From assembly GCA_002633005.1 (NCBI GenBank), contig NMRA01000148.1, forward strand, positions 529,763 to 593,762: DNA of 64,000 nt. The letters are read 5' to 3'. Below the pieces are notes generated by a model, which had not been told where the DNA came from, searched no databases, and saw nothing but the letters and a program-made list of their open reading frames with translations. Positions 38,301 to 47,500 of the stretch are shown piece by piece. Each line of letters starts with the position of its first letter. Positions within the stretch are counted from its first letter, which is position 1. This DNA comes from Phoronis australis (taxonomy: Eukaryota; Phoronida; Phoronidae). Made by a program: the position numbers and the translations under genes.

Positions 38301-41300
38301 AACCAGGGTCCAATCTCTGAATTCAAATTCAACCGAGACTCAGACTCAAAATTCAATCATATTGCATGATTTGAGTACAAATTTTTAAAGTTTACTAAAA
38401 ACCTGTTGTGCATTTGGCCAATTTTCTTAAAGCATAGAGATTAGAGCCTGCAGATTAATCCCTGACCACACTGGGTTTTATTTCATCAATTAGAATGCAA
38501 CAAACTCAACATTGCAAACACCTTGTCAGATTTCAACCCCACCATTTGAATGAAGGACAAAAACTAACATAATTGGTTTTGGTCTGCACACAACTCATTT
38601 TGAAACTAGTGCCTCATTGTTTAAACAATACAAAAGGATCCCAACCCATTTCAGCTGGTGACATGTGGTACTGTGGCATGTGATACTGAGGCATGTGATA
38701 CTGAGGCATGTGATACTGTGGCATGTGATACTGAGGCATCAGATACAGTGGCATGTGATACTGAGGCATGTGATACTGAGGCATGAGATACTGTGGCATG
38801 TGATACTGAGGCAGTGACACAGAGGCATGTGATACTGAGGCAGTGATACTGTGGCATTTGATACCGAGGCATTTGATATCGAGGCATGTGATACCGAGGC
38901 ATGTGATACCCAGGCATGTGCTGCTGTGGCATGTGATACTGAGGCAATGATACTGTGGCATGTGATACTGATGCAAATGATACTGTAGCATGTGATGCTG
39001 AGGCATGATATACTGTGGCATGTGATACTGAGGTAGTGATACTGAGGCATGTGATACTGTGGCATGTGATACTGTGGCATACGATACTGTGGTATGTGAT
39101 ACAGAGGAATGTGATACTGTGGCCTGTGATATTGAGGCAGGTGATACTGAGGCAGTGATACTGTGGCATGTGACACTGTGCCATGTGATACTGTGGCATG
39201 TGAGATTGTGGCATGTGATACTGAGGAATGTGATACTGTGGCATATGATACTATGGCATGTGATACTGAGGCAGTGATAATGAGGCATGTGATACTGTGA
39301 CATGTGATACTGAGGCATGTGATACTGTGGCATGTGATACTGTGGCATTTGATACTGTGGCATGTGATACTGGGGAAACATAAGGATATCGAACTATGTT
39401 AGGTCCTGTCAAGTGACTTCTTCTTTTTGAAAATATGGAAAAGTAGAAAAAAATACTGCAACACCCATCAATTTTGATTCAAAAAATGCACAACTGAACC
39501 AATCACCCCCATTTTCTTTGGCCAGCCAAAGTATACACTTATCTATGAAGCAACGTACAATTCATCTTTTTCTGTAGTGCAGTTAATGCGGGCCTTTATC
39601 TTCAAATCCTTTTCTATGTAGGCCGCAGTGCCCTGTCTCCAGTTACCCAGATACAACTTGCCTGGAATTATTTCTGTTGGGTAGGTTTTTAATTCATCCA
39701 GTTCCTTTAAATGAGAAAACACATCTGATGGTAAAAATAGTAGTGGCACTGTAATGATTATGGCAATGGTTAATAATAGTATTATACTGACAATATGATA
39801 CAGTATGGAGAAAATAAAAATAATAGCAGCAATGAAAAAAACAGAAAAAGCATTAAAGTGAAACTTGCACATTAACTCCTTATCTCTGCGGTTGCTGGGC
39901 CAAATTAGTTAGAAACAGAACACATGGCGATGATGTGAATATGGGGTAGGTTGAAAATTGCCAAATGTTTTTATGAATGAGTTTGTGGCAAAAATGATCT
40001 GCTGCAAATCACTAAACCGTGTTCAGTAAGTATTATGATGTGGTGCCCAGGAATAACACTGCATGATGCCGGCTACGAGAGCCCGCGAAGTACATCATTA
40101 GTAATGAAGATTTTTTTTGTTTTCCTCATTTACAAGTTGTCAGTGAATACACAACTGCACTTTGTTTAGTATAGATTGTGTTGAAATAGGATTGCCATTC
40201 AGTTCCTGCTATCATTAGCACAGTAATCTTTAAGTACCAAAATCGACCTTTTTTCGTTTTTCAAAGACTTCTAGTTTCATAATATTGCCTGGAAGTACCT
40301 ATGGTACAGAGCTGGAAAAGCATATATTAAGCCTTACATATCTTTTACAGAGAATGATAAAACAAAATTTCACTTGTCTGCCATACTGCACCATAAATTG
40401 GTGAGATTTCATTGTAGTACAAATGTGCGGACCGAAGTAAGATATTTCATGGCAAGTATCAAATTAAAAGCAACTTTTACCCTAGGCATAAACATGATCT
40501 TCTGTGTTCGTAGAAACGGATAAAGTGCGGAGAAGTCTTCGTAACCACCCTTTAAGATCCTCACTGGATTCCTACTTCCTAACTCAGACATTACCCTGGC
40601 ACAGTGGAAAGCAGGCCCTGGAATTAAGTCATCATCAACAGTCATTTTAAATATAGTAAACAATAAACAAATAATTATAGCAGACATAATACAGCACATG
40701 GGACTCATTATTAAATCCTACTGAATGTGTCACAATGAAGATTCTGTTGTCGATATGTTGAAAACTATAGAATTACCCAATTAGGGACAGTGGAAAATAT
40801 GGCAAAAATTCCTCAAATTAATAAAAACACATTATGGTGGACAGATGAAATTTCAAATTAGTTGAATTCCTCAACAAAAATCTGTTTTCAGGAAAATTCA
40901 CTTTGCTTTTAGCATGGCTTGTATGGTGTAGCTATAACAAACAACATTTGCTACAGTCTTGAGTGTGAAAGCCTCAGTCTGAAAAACAGTAACATGGAGA
41001 TTTTAGCAATTATTTTTGTTGTAAACTGAAGAATTTTTACTATGATGATTTTATACAAGGTCAGAATCAGTAACAAATTTTAGAAATATGCAATATAGCA
41101 TTCCCGAATTCAAGAATTACAAGAAAAACTACAAATTTACCCTTGTCCAAAATTTTGAACTTAATTGTAGATCGGTTACAAATTTTTCAATTTTGTGGTC
41201 AATAATCAACTTCTGCAAGACTTCCAAACTACAACTGTCAACATTCAACGCAAAATTCATGAGGAAATGAACATGTCATATGCCTTTGATTAACATCTCC

Positions 41301-43686
41301 TTCTCACGTTGCAGTGCTGAAAACTAAACCTTTCTGCTAAATGTCAGTAGAGATTCAACAGTATTAAGAAACAAAATCTTAATCAAGGAGTGGTAAAGCT
41401 GAGTAGCTTACAACAAAAACATGGACATTAACTGCAAAAAAATCCATTGATTGACTGCCTGCACAAACACAGTGATAATGGTAATTACCAGTTTCTTCCA
41501 AGCTACATGTATTTCCATCGTATACAATAACATTCTGTTTGCACTCCAGCTCAGCATCATAAGGTATCATGAATTCTCCATTTTCATTCTGAAATCCATA
41601 ATTAATACCACTAATAACATGGAAAACTCAAAGTGCCTTCTAAGCAAAATACACAGAAAGTAAATAAACCACCCACATGGAAGGATTAGTGGAATTGGGC
41701 AAGGGAAAGGGGTGGACTTGGTGGTGAAATTTTTCTCCATACATGACTGCATACAAAATTAGCAATAAGAATCCAAAATCCGCACGATAGCATATTGTTC
41801 TATGGCGGTCATAAGGCAAGACTGCACGAGAATTAAGGCAATCAAAACATAATATTATCAACAAGCTTTTAGTATTTCCAATGAAACACATACCCTTTTA
41901 TTTATTTGTTGAGACATTCATAACACTTTCAAAGGTCAAGGTCATTTTCAATTCACCACCTCACCTTAGGGGCCTTTTTAGCAGTGACAACATGACTTTC
42001 TCCATACTCGTGTTTTAACCTTGAATCTGAAAACAAAAGATAGTTTGACAATGACAAAACCAAACAGACAACCAGTATCTTAGGTCGTGTGGGATTCTCA
42101 CAGTTCAGCGTAGTAATTAGGCAGGCTAACATAGGAGACAAAAGTGGTCCAAACACAGCAAGCCCAGTCTATAGACTGCCATGCAGAGCTTGAGAAAGTT
42201 TAACTTTAAAAATTACAGTCATAGCAGGGTAATTGACATTGAAAATTCCCAATTCAGAAGTTGTCAAAACCTTTCTCACAAACATACTGAAGGCTTAAGA
42301 CAGCTCCTAAAAAAGTCACAAAGTTTTATGCATGATAAAAATCTAATAGGGGATGACAGAGGACTTGTCATAATTAACCCATGAAAAAGCTTCATGGCGG
42401 CTTTTTTCATGTTTAAAGAAATATGACAGAATTTTCTCCTTCCCCTGGTTGCCTACAGGGTCATGAGAAGAAAAAGAAAAAAATATTGAAAATCTGACCA
42501 ACAAAATGAATGGATTGTGTTGCGAAAACAAATCAACAGAAAGTGCTTTTTCATACATAAATTCTCACAAATTGGGTCTCTTTTCATTATACTAACCCAT
42601 GTGTTATTTTTGGGCTAACTCTTTAAAAGGTTGTGTGTCCTAATTTACCAGTGCCACACCCTCATCAAAAATAGACTGACAACTCATTACATGATGAACA
42701 TCAAGAGATAAAATCAAAGAGATACTGAGGCTTGGTCTAACCATACATACTCTACTAAAGTCTAAGATCTAACCAGGTGCACAAATCTGGACACCCAGTC
42801 CAAGAATTAGTCCTGAAATTATTTTTATTTTAAAGCCACAATAAACTTGCCTTCTGTCACAAAAACTAAATTTTGAGTACTTAATATCCTTACCTAACTG
42901 GTCTCAAATTACTCCATAGTCAAAACAGGTGTGATTCTTGGGCTTGGAAAGAACTTACAACTCGTATTTAGATTGAGATCAGGCACTAAGTGTGAATTTA
43001 TCGGGCAATCGAGCATGGTGGTCAGTCTTTAGCCAGCTAGCTAGCTGTATGAAGACTATTGTCAAATTAGTACAGTTTTGCACCAACGCAAGGTAGTCTT
43101 AAAAATCAACAAACTGCAATACAAAACTTACTTTTCATCTGCAGTAAGTCGCAAGTTGACACCAAATTTATAAAAGTAAGTAGAATAAACCAAAATTCAG
43201 TTTCTTTGACAGAATGGATGTTGCGACAGTTTTAAATGTCTTAAAATTACCAGTCAGTTTACAACTGTCGTGAATTTTCAGTTCCAGGTGTGACGAACCA
43301 TTGTATTCAACTTCTCTAAATTGTTTACACTGGCGGATCTAGGATATCATAAGGGGTAGAGGCACATAGTGCCAAATGGCGGAAAATTTTGTTTTTGCCT
43401 CTGAAAACATTTCTGATTGCTGAAGTACAATCAAATGCTAATTTAATATGGTTAATTAACATACTCAATATTTCCTCATGTGGAAATTACCTCTTGGATG
43501 AACAGTTTGAACGGTCGACTCACACGACGGAGGCCTGTCCCCGCCGTCATGTGCCTGATAATCCTGTTTTTAACAAAACTTACCCAGCAATAGCAAGAAG
43601 TTAGGATCGCTTAGTTTAGGATAGGTTCCACCTTGATTAAGTAAATTGTACAAATCTGTAGGTTCTATCAGAGATATTCCTGCCAT
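35190..43686 (-). CDS. STYXL1: STYXL1 pseudophosphatase (whole gene span, eight coding exons)
   Basis: Serine/threonine/tyrosine-interacting-like protein 1: an N-terminal rhodanese/CDC25-like domain followed by a dual-specificity phosphatase fold without catalytic cysteine. In vertebrates it is linked to mitochondria and G3BP/stress-granule biology. Exons in coding order: 43686-43584, 42026-41965, 41588-41489, 40617-40481, 39704-39559, 37546-37458, 35880-35768, 35321-35190. All are GT-AG and phase-consistent, giving 882 nt and 293 aa against about 313 aa in human. Recognisable stretches are EPTDLYNLLNQ, HEYGESHVVTA, RILKGGYEDFSALYPFLRTQ, YPTEIIPGKLYLGN, KDLKIKARINCT, VFSSLGISRC and PNRGFIKQL. 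The acidic insert between rhodanese halves in human is absent. Confidence 0.94.
35768..35880 (-). CDS. STYXL1: STYXL1 coding exon 7 (degenerate P-loop)
   Basis: Encodes THMGNDQCVLVFSSLGISRC and ATVVIAYLMHANKWTLQ. The segment aligned with the phosphatase signature HCxxGxxR reads FSSLGISR, so His and the nucleophilic Cys are replaced by Phe and Ser while Gly and Arg are kept. The human protein has the same inactive pattern. Confidence 0.95.
35990..36400 (+). repeat. Interspersed repeat, copy 2 (STYXL1 intron 6)
   Basis: The first half (36005-36150) aligns with 2565-2720. The second half (about 36145-36370), with GAGAATTTCCC-like, GGAAAGTTAGTA, GCTGAATAAAG and TAATAGAATTAG blocks, aligns with about 50170-50380. 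Confidence 0.5.
37458..37546 (-). CDS. STYXL1: STYXL1 coding exon 6
   Basis: An 89-base exon found by splice phase. It opens with G completing Leu, then DRPNTLQVPVEDKGDEDIYS and HFQSTCGLI, corresponding to the human [20 protein letters not shown] region. The acceptor is TTGTAG and the donor GTAACA. Without it exons 5 and 7 would be out of frame. Confidence 0.85.
37547..39558 (-). other. STYXL1: STYXL1 intron 5
   Basis: A 2.0-kb intron dominated by the 15-base minisatellite at 38661-39372. It also holds a GGCAGATTTAGGAT repeat head at about 38028. Nothing else is recognised. Confidence 0.7.
38661..39372. repeat. 15-base minisatellite, about 47 units
   Basis: Tandem GATACTG(A/T)GGCATGT with scattered substitutions and a few deletions (for example GAGGCAGTGATACTG). 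Because 15 is a multiple of three and the unit has no stop on the minus strand, all three minus frames stay open for long distances (up to 255 codons). They read as repeats of MPQYH, HATVS or CHSIT. Its place inside a well-defined intron argues against any being translated. Confidence 0.95.
39559..39704 (-). CDS. STYXL1: STYXL1 coding exon 5
   Basis: Encodes ELDELKTYPTEIIPGKLYLG and NWRQGTAAYIEKDLKIKARI plus NCTTEKDE, the first strand and helix of the DSP domain. It ends two bases into a Leu codon at a GTACGT donor. Confidence 0.95.
40215..40425 (+). mobile_element. MITE family B copy (STYXL1 intron 4)
   Basis: Shares AAAATTTCACTTGTC and GCCATACTG-like blocks with 33531-33783. Its end AAATTGGTGAGATTTCATTG is the inverted complement of the start of the 22572 copy. 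It lies on the plus strand, opposite to STYXL1. Confidence 0.6.
40481..40617 (-). CDS. STYXL1: STYXL1 coding exon 4
   Basis: Encodes PAFHCARVMSELGSRNPVRI, then LKGGYEDFSALYPFLRTQKI, the C-terminal half of the rhodanese domain. The LKGGYxxF motif is the family hallmark. The acceptor ATTCCAG is chosen because it joins in phase to exon 3. Confidence 0.93.
40761..41045 (-). mobile_element. MITE family B copy, inverted
   Basis: Read on the minus strand it follows 33531-33783: a terminal AGTAAAAATTCTTCAGTTT, then AAAAATAATTGCTAAAAT, TTTTCCTGAAAACAG-like filler and a far end with GGGTAATTCTATAG. Both termini are recognisable. Confidence 0.55.
41489..41588 (-). CDS. STYXL1: STYXL1 coding exon 3
   Basis: Encodes NENGEFMIPYDAELECKQNV and IVYDGNTCSLEET, the central rhodanese strand (VIVYDG). 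The acceptor is ATTTCAG and the donor GTAATT; one base is left for the following Gly codon. Confidence 0.93.
41965..42026 (-). CDS. STYXL1: STYXL1 coding exon 2
   Basis: A 62-base exon encoding SRLKHEYGESHVVTAKKAPK. It corresponds to human RSKWEYDESHVITA of the rhodanese domain. Its first two bases complete the Asp codon of LLD. Confidence 0.93.
42027..43583 (-). other. STYXL1: STYXL1 intron 1
   Basis: A 1.6-kb intron with a repeat head GGCGGATCTAGGAT at about 43331 and a very degenerate tRNA-like element at 43482-43565. Nothing else is recognised. Confidence 0.6.
43482..43565 (+). repeat. Degenerate tRNA-like element
   Basis: ATTACCTCTTGG...GAACGG...CCGCCGTCATGTG resembles, on the opposite strand, the element at 44686-44765 (ATTGCCTCTTGACCGAACGG and CCGCCGTCAGCATGTGG). 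The A and B boxes are mostly lost. Confidence 0.4.
43584..43686 (-). CDS. STYXL1: STYXL1 coding exon 1 (start)
   Basis: Starts ATG at 43686 in an AAATGG context and encodes MAGISLIEPTDLYNLLNQGG and TYPKLSDPNFLLLL, matching human MPGLLLCEPTELYNILNQ. The donor is GTAAGT after G, which exon 2 completes to Asp. Confidence 0.93.
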
Positions 43687-44499
43687 TTCACTGAAACACA
43701 ATCTCTTGAATGGGCCAAGTAAGCATGCCAGCTACAAACAGGTGCTTTCTTGGCACACTATTTCAAATTATAAACATTGAACCGAATAGCACCGGACGTA
43801 AACAAAAGTAGTTACGCTGCAAAATATAATTTAAGCGTGTAATTAAAACGTATGCATACTAAACAGATGCAGTACTGTTAATCAACTACTCCAAATACGA
43901 CTTGGTAAGTACACATATGCAAAATGTCGCGTACAACTGTGCAATTTCTGAATTAATGACTTCGAAAGTAGTTCTTACGTCGTCAAGAACATTTGAGTCC
44001 TCCGTTGGTAATCGGGTGTCAACGGAAAACTTCGGTAAGAAACGTATGGTTGACAAAAGTTTGCAAATTCAAAAGCTCTACATGGGCTTTTTGTGGCTCT
44101 GCAATCTTCAAAATCTTAGTCCGTACATCCAAGACTAACATCATTTTTCTACGAGATATGGTCCCAACCAATTTAAATAAAACGTGACCATGAAAATTAA
44201 CTTTTTTTCTTGATGCACTTCGCTTTTTGACCATATCTTCCAACTTTATGCAAGTGGTCTTTGGTGGTGCCATGAGACACGAAATAACTTACTCGTGAGG
44301 AGTATTTTGTTAAAACTGTGCACAGTTTTAGTATTTCATGACAATAAATAATGTCTAAGCAGCTCAAAACAACCATTATGTGTGTAAATTTCGTCTTCTT
44401 ATTAATTTTAAAGAACAACAGTTAAACGATTTTTGCAATATTGACTTTAAAGTTTTACCATAATGTTACACCGACTAAAGTGGGTTCATTTTTACAAAC
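43687..44499. promoter_or_regulatory. Shared intergenic region between divergent STYXL1 and MVD
   Basis: Only 813 bases separate the two divergent start codons, so both 5' UTRs and both promoters must lie here unless there are non-coding first exons elsewhere. The region is AT-rich without a strong CpG cluster. I see no clear TATA box or sterol-response element. Confidence 0.5.
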
Positions 44500-44596
44500 A
44501 TGGCTGATAAACAGACGACATTTTCCGCACCGGTGAAAAACAGCTTGTTTTCTGTTACATGCTGTGCCCCTGTGAACATTGCTGTGATAAAGTATT
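44500..44596 (+). CDS. MVD: MVD coding exon 1 (start)
   Basis: Encodes [11 protein letters not shown]... followed by [15 protein letters not shown], ending with T of a Trp codon before GTGAGT. The conserved [11 protein letters not shown] binds the substrate and opens the enzyme. Exon 2 supplies GG to complete Trp. Confidence 0.95.
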
Positions 44597-47500
44597 GTGA
44601 GTTTTCTACAATATAGCTTCATGTATGCGTTTAATTGTATTTTCCAGGAATAAGTTTCAATTTCTTTCTTGTTGAACACCTGTTCTGGAAAAATCCACAT
44701 GCTGACGGCGGGTATCGAACACGAGAGTTCAAACCGTTCGGTCAAGAGGCAATTGCCACTTGGCAAGAGATTTAGGGGTGCTCTATATGATGGTATGGCA
44801 TAATAAGAACTAGAAATTCACAACATTTGTCGATCATGTGGAGCACCTGCTTTTTGAGGAGGAGGGGGTGTAGTATACTGGGGAACCCAATGTTCGTCCG
44901 CCTAAGCATAAAACCGACTTGCTGTTGTACTCACCGAATTATTCCACTTCAAAGTTAAGATCTGAATAGGATTCAATTTAACTCTCACAGATATACCGCA
45001 TTCATCGATTCGGAAGTTTTCTTTAATTTGTGCCGAGTTATTTCAAATGTGCACTGCCTTCGGCAGCCATTTTATTGTGAAACCTAAGTTCGTCATATGC
45101 TGCCCCCTTTTGTAAAAACTGAGAAACATGCAGAAAAAGGCCAACGAAGTAATGAAAATTGCAACAGCCTGTTTTTATTGACATAAACTCGATTTGAAGC
45201 TTTGATGTTGAGCTCTGCACTGTGGTTTCCAATAAAAGCCAATTGGTCAACATTTCAATGCAGTTTAATGGTGAACGTGAGGCAAAAATGTTAAGAACCC
45301 AGCGTATCGCATTTGTCTGCGGATTTTTCCTTTGGCCTTCTAGATCCTACTAGTGCCTGGGAAAAACAGATACATTGCATAAACAAACCCTGGATCATGT
45401 TTTGTGTCCCGTCGGAAGAAAATTTAAATTCGAAAACATCTTCTGAAAACGCACAAAAAAGTGTATTAGTAAAATCTACTGATTTTTAAGTGGTTTTAAA
45501 AAACAATCGGTAAACTCACCGATTTTTGTCTCATTACTTTGATACGTGTCTCTTCCGATAAGTTAGTACCTAACGTGCAGACGAGAACTCCAAATTGGAA
45601 CGCTAAGTCCCGCGTGGTTGCGCTGCACGCGAAACAAGATGGCGGACGAACTTTGGAGCCTGACGAAAATAGGTAACCGGACGATACCGTCAGAGGCCCT
45701 AAAGTCGTGAGTGCCCTAAAGTGGTGAACGATCTTATTTCCTCTTCTGCGCGGTCCTGCGACATCTGGCGTTGAAGTTTCCAGCGTTCATCTGCTTACGA
45801 ACGTCAAACGAATACCCGGACGTGTTCGTATTCACAATATGATAACAAACAGTGAGTGAGTGGCTTCTTTTTTCAAATGTATCTTTAAAACGGCATATTT
45901 CACTAATCCACTTTTTTGAGCATTTTCGGGATATTTTTTGGAAAATATTCATTCTTCAGATTTATTCAAACACGAGCTCCAGAGGTAGCTTGAACAATGT
46001 ATCAAAATGTCCCAGGGTCGATAAAGTTTTGTAAGGCCAAAGCAATAAAATACAGAGAGATAATTGATGCTGGGTCCTTAGCGTTTTACGTGAACAACCT
46101 CATTGAAAACGTCTGTGCACATCAAAGTTGAGTGCACAACATATAACAATTTATTTCAATTGCAACTGAATTAATAAAAAATGTAATGCATTTTTATGTC
46201 ATCTAGAGTAACTGTACGCACTGTAGTTGACTTGTGAGGTCTTACTTCGTGTATTTCCGTCTAACCGAAACGGTCACGACTTTAGGGCCTCATTCAAAAT
46301 GGCCGCCGATATCAGCGACCGTTTCAAAACTCGGCTTACGGAGACAAACAAGGATTAAGATTGTCAAAACACGTATATTTGTGAAGGCTGATATATGTCC
46401 ATGACATCACATGAGCAGTTGCTAACGGACATTGAGTAGTATGACAATCGGCACTTAGTATGCTTATATTCACGACTTTAGGTCACCGGTGTATAATAGC
46501 CGAGATTACCCGACCCGGGGATCGAACCCGCGACCCCCATAAAACCGGCAAGCGTGCTAACCATTCAGCTAATAGGCAATTGCCCGTTAGCGAGTAGCTA
46601 ACAGAGGCTCATATAATTCACCGGAAGCACATCTACAACATTCCCCCCTTTCCTACGGAACGGGCACGCGACAGGAAGGTGAACACCAGGATGTCTCGCA
46701 TACAGGTCATCAACGTCTCTTGGTACCTTTACCACCACAACACAGGTGAGCACAAGGTCGTCTCTCATACAGGTCCTTGACTCCTGGAACCTTCTACGCG
46801 CGCCGTCCCGAGGTCCGTGGGTACTAGTTGGCAGTGCTTCATCGGTAGATCATCCGTTTGCCGACTACGCCATTTGTAGTAATAGCCGAGATTACCCGAC
46901 CCGGGGATCGAACCCGCGACCCCCATAAAACCGGCAAGCGTGCTAACCATTCAGCTAATAGGCAATTGCCCGTTCGCGAGTAGCTAACAGAGGCTCATAT
47001 AATTCACCGGAAGCACATCTACAACAGGGGCGAGTAACTCCATCTCTGGCCTGCATTTCGAGTTTTGTGTGTGTCCCTCTTGACTTGTGGGCTCCGACCA
47101 TTGTTGGGAGTCAGTGTGGAAAATCCACATGCCGACAGCGGGTATCAAACATGTGCCACCAGTGTTCAAGTTGAGCATCCCGCTCCAAACCATTCGGCCA
47201 AGAAGAAACTGCCCCCGGCCCCATGGCTAGTGATTTAGAGAGGCCATCCAATGGTATTGAAAATTCACTGCATGATGAACACCAGCCGGAATGATACATT
47301 GCACTGGTTAGATATAGCTGCCCCTGATTTAGAGAACCAGTTTCATCCAATTTTACAAATGTCTCACAGTTTCAACTTTAGACAAAAGAAAGTGGTTTCC
47401 AAGATCAGATAACAACCTAGCCTATTGTGAAGTGTTCTTGCGATCTCCTGTAAGAGCCAGCTCACTAGTCATGAACCAATTATCATGTTATCATGTCCCT

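Larger units (their letters stand above)
46490..47026 (-). mobile_element. TRIM retroelement with tRNA-like promoter in its LTRs
   Basis: On the minus strand the order is: 5' LTR 47026-46875 (TGTTGTAGATG...TACTACA), two bases, primer-binding site TGGCGTAGTCGGCA at 46872-46859, about 200 bases without coding capacity, polypurine tract AGGAAAGGGGGGAA at 46654-46641, then 3' LTR 46640-46490 (TGTTGTAGATG...TTATACA). The two LTRs differ by one substitution and one indel. The primer site is complementary to the 3' end of animal serine tRNAs (...GCCGACTACG plus CCA). With 537 bases and no genes it fits a terminal-repeat retrotransposon in miniature, which moves with enzymes made by other elements. 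No 5-base target duplication is seen (ACCGG against GGGGC). Confidence 0.85.

Noticed and set aside
38614-39381. 255-codon open frame of MPQYH repeats on the minus strand
   Set aside because: It is a by-product of a 15-base minisatellite inside a STYXL1 intron; two other frames are equally open.
39543-39872. A membrane protein with a hydrophobic N-terminus
   Set aside because: The hydrophobic part is AT-rich intron read through upstream of the STYXL1 exon 39704-39559.
46494-47026. Two tRNA genes on the minus strand
   Set aside because: A and B boxes are intact but the acceptor and anticodon stems do not pair, and both lie inside 151-base terminal repeats.
46490-47026. Target-site duplication around the TRIM
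   Set aside because: The flanking five bases (ACCGG and GGGGC) do not match, so none is claimed.
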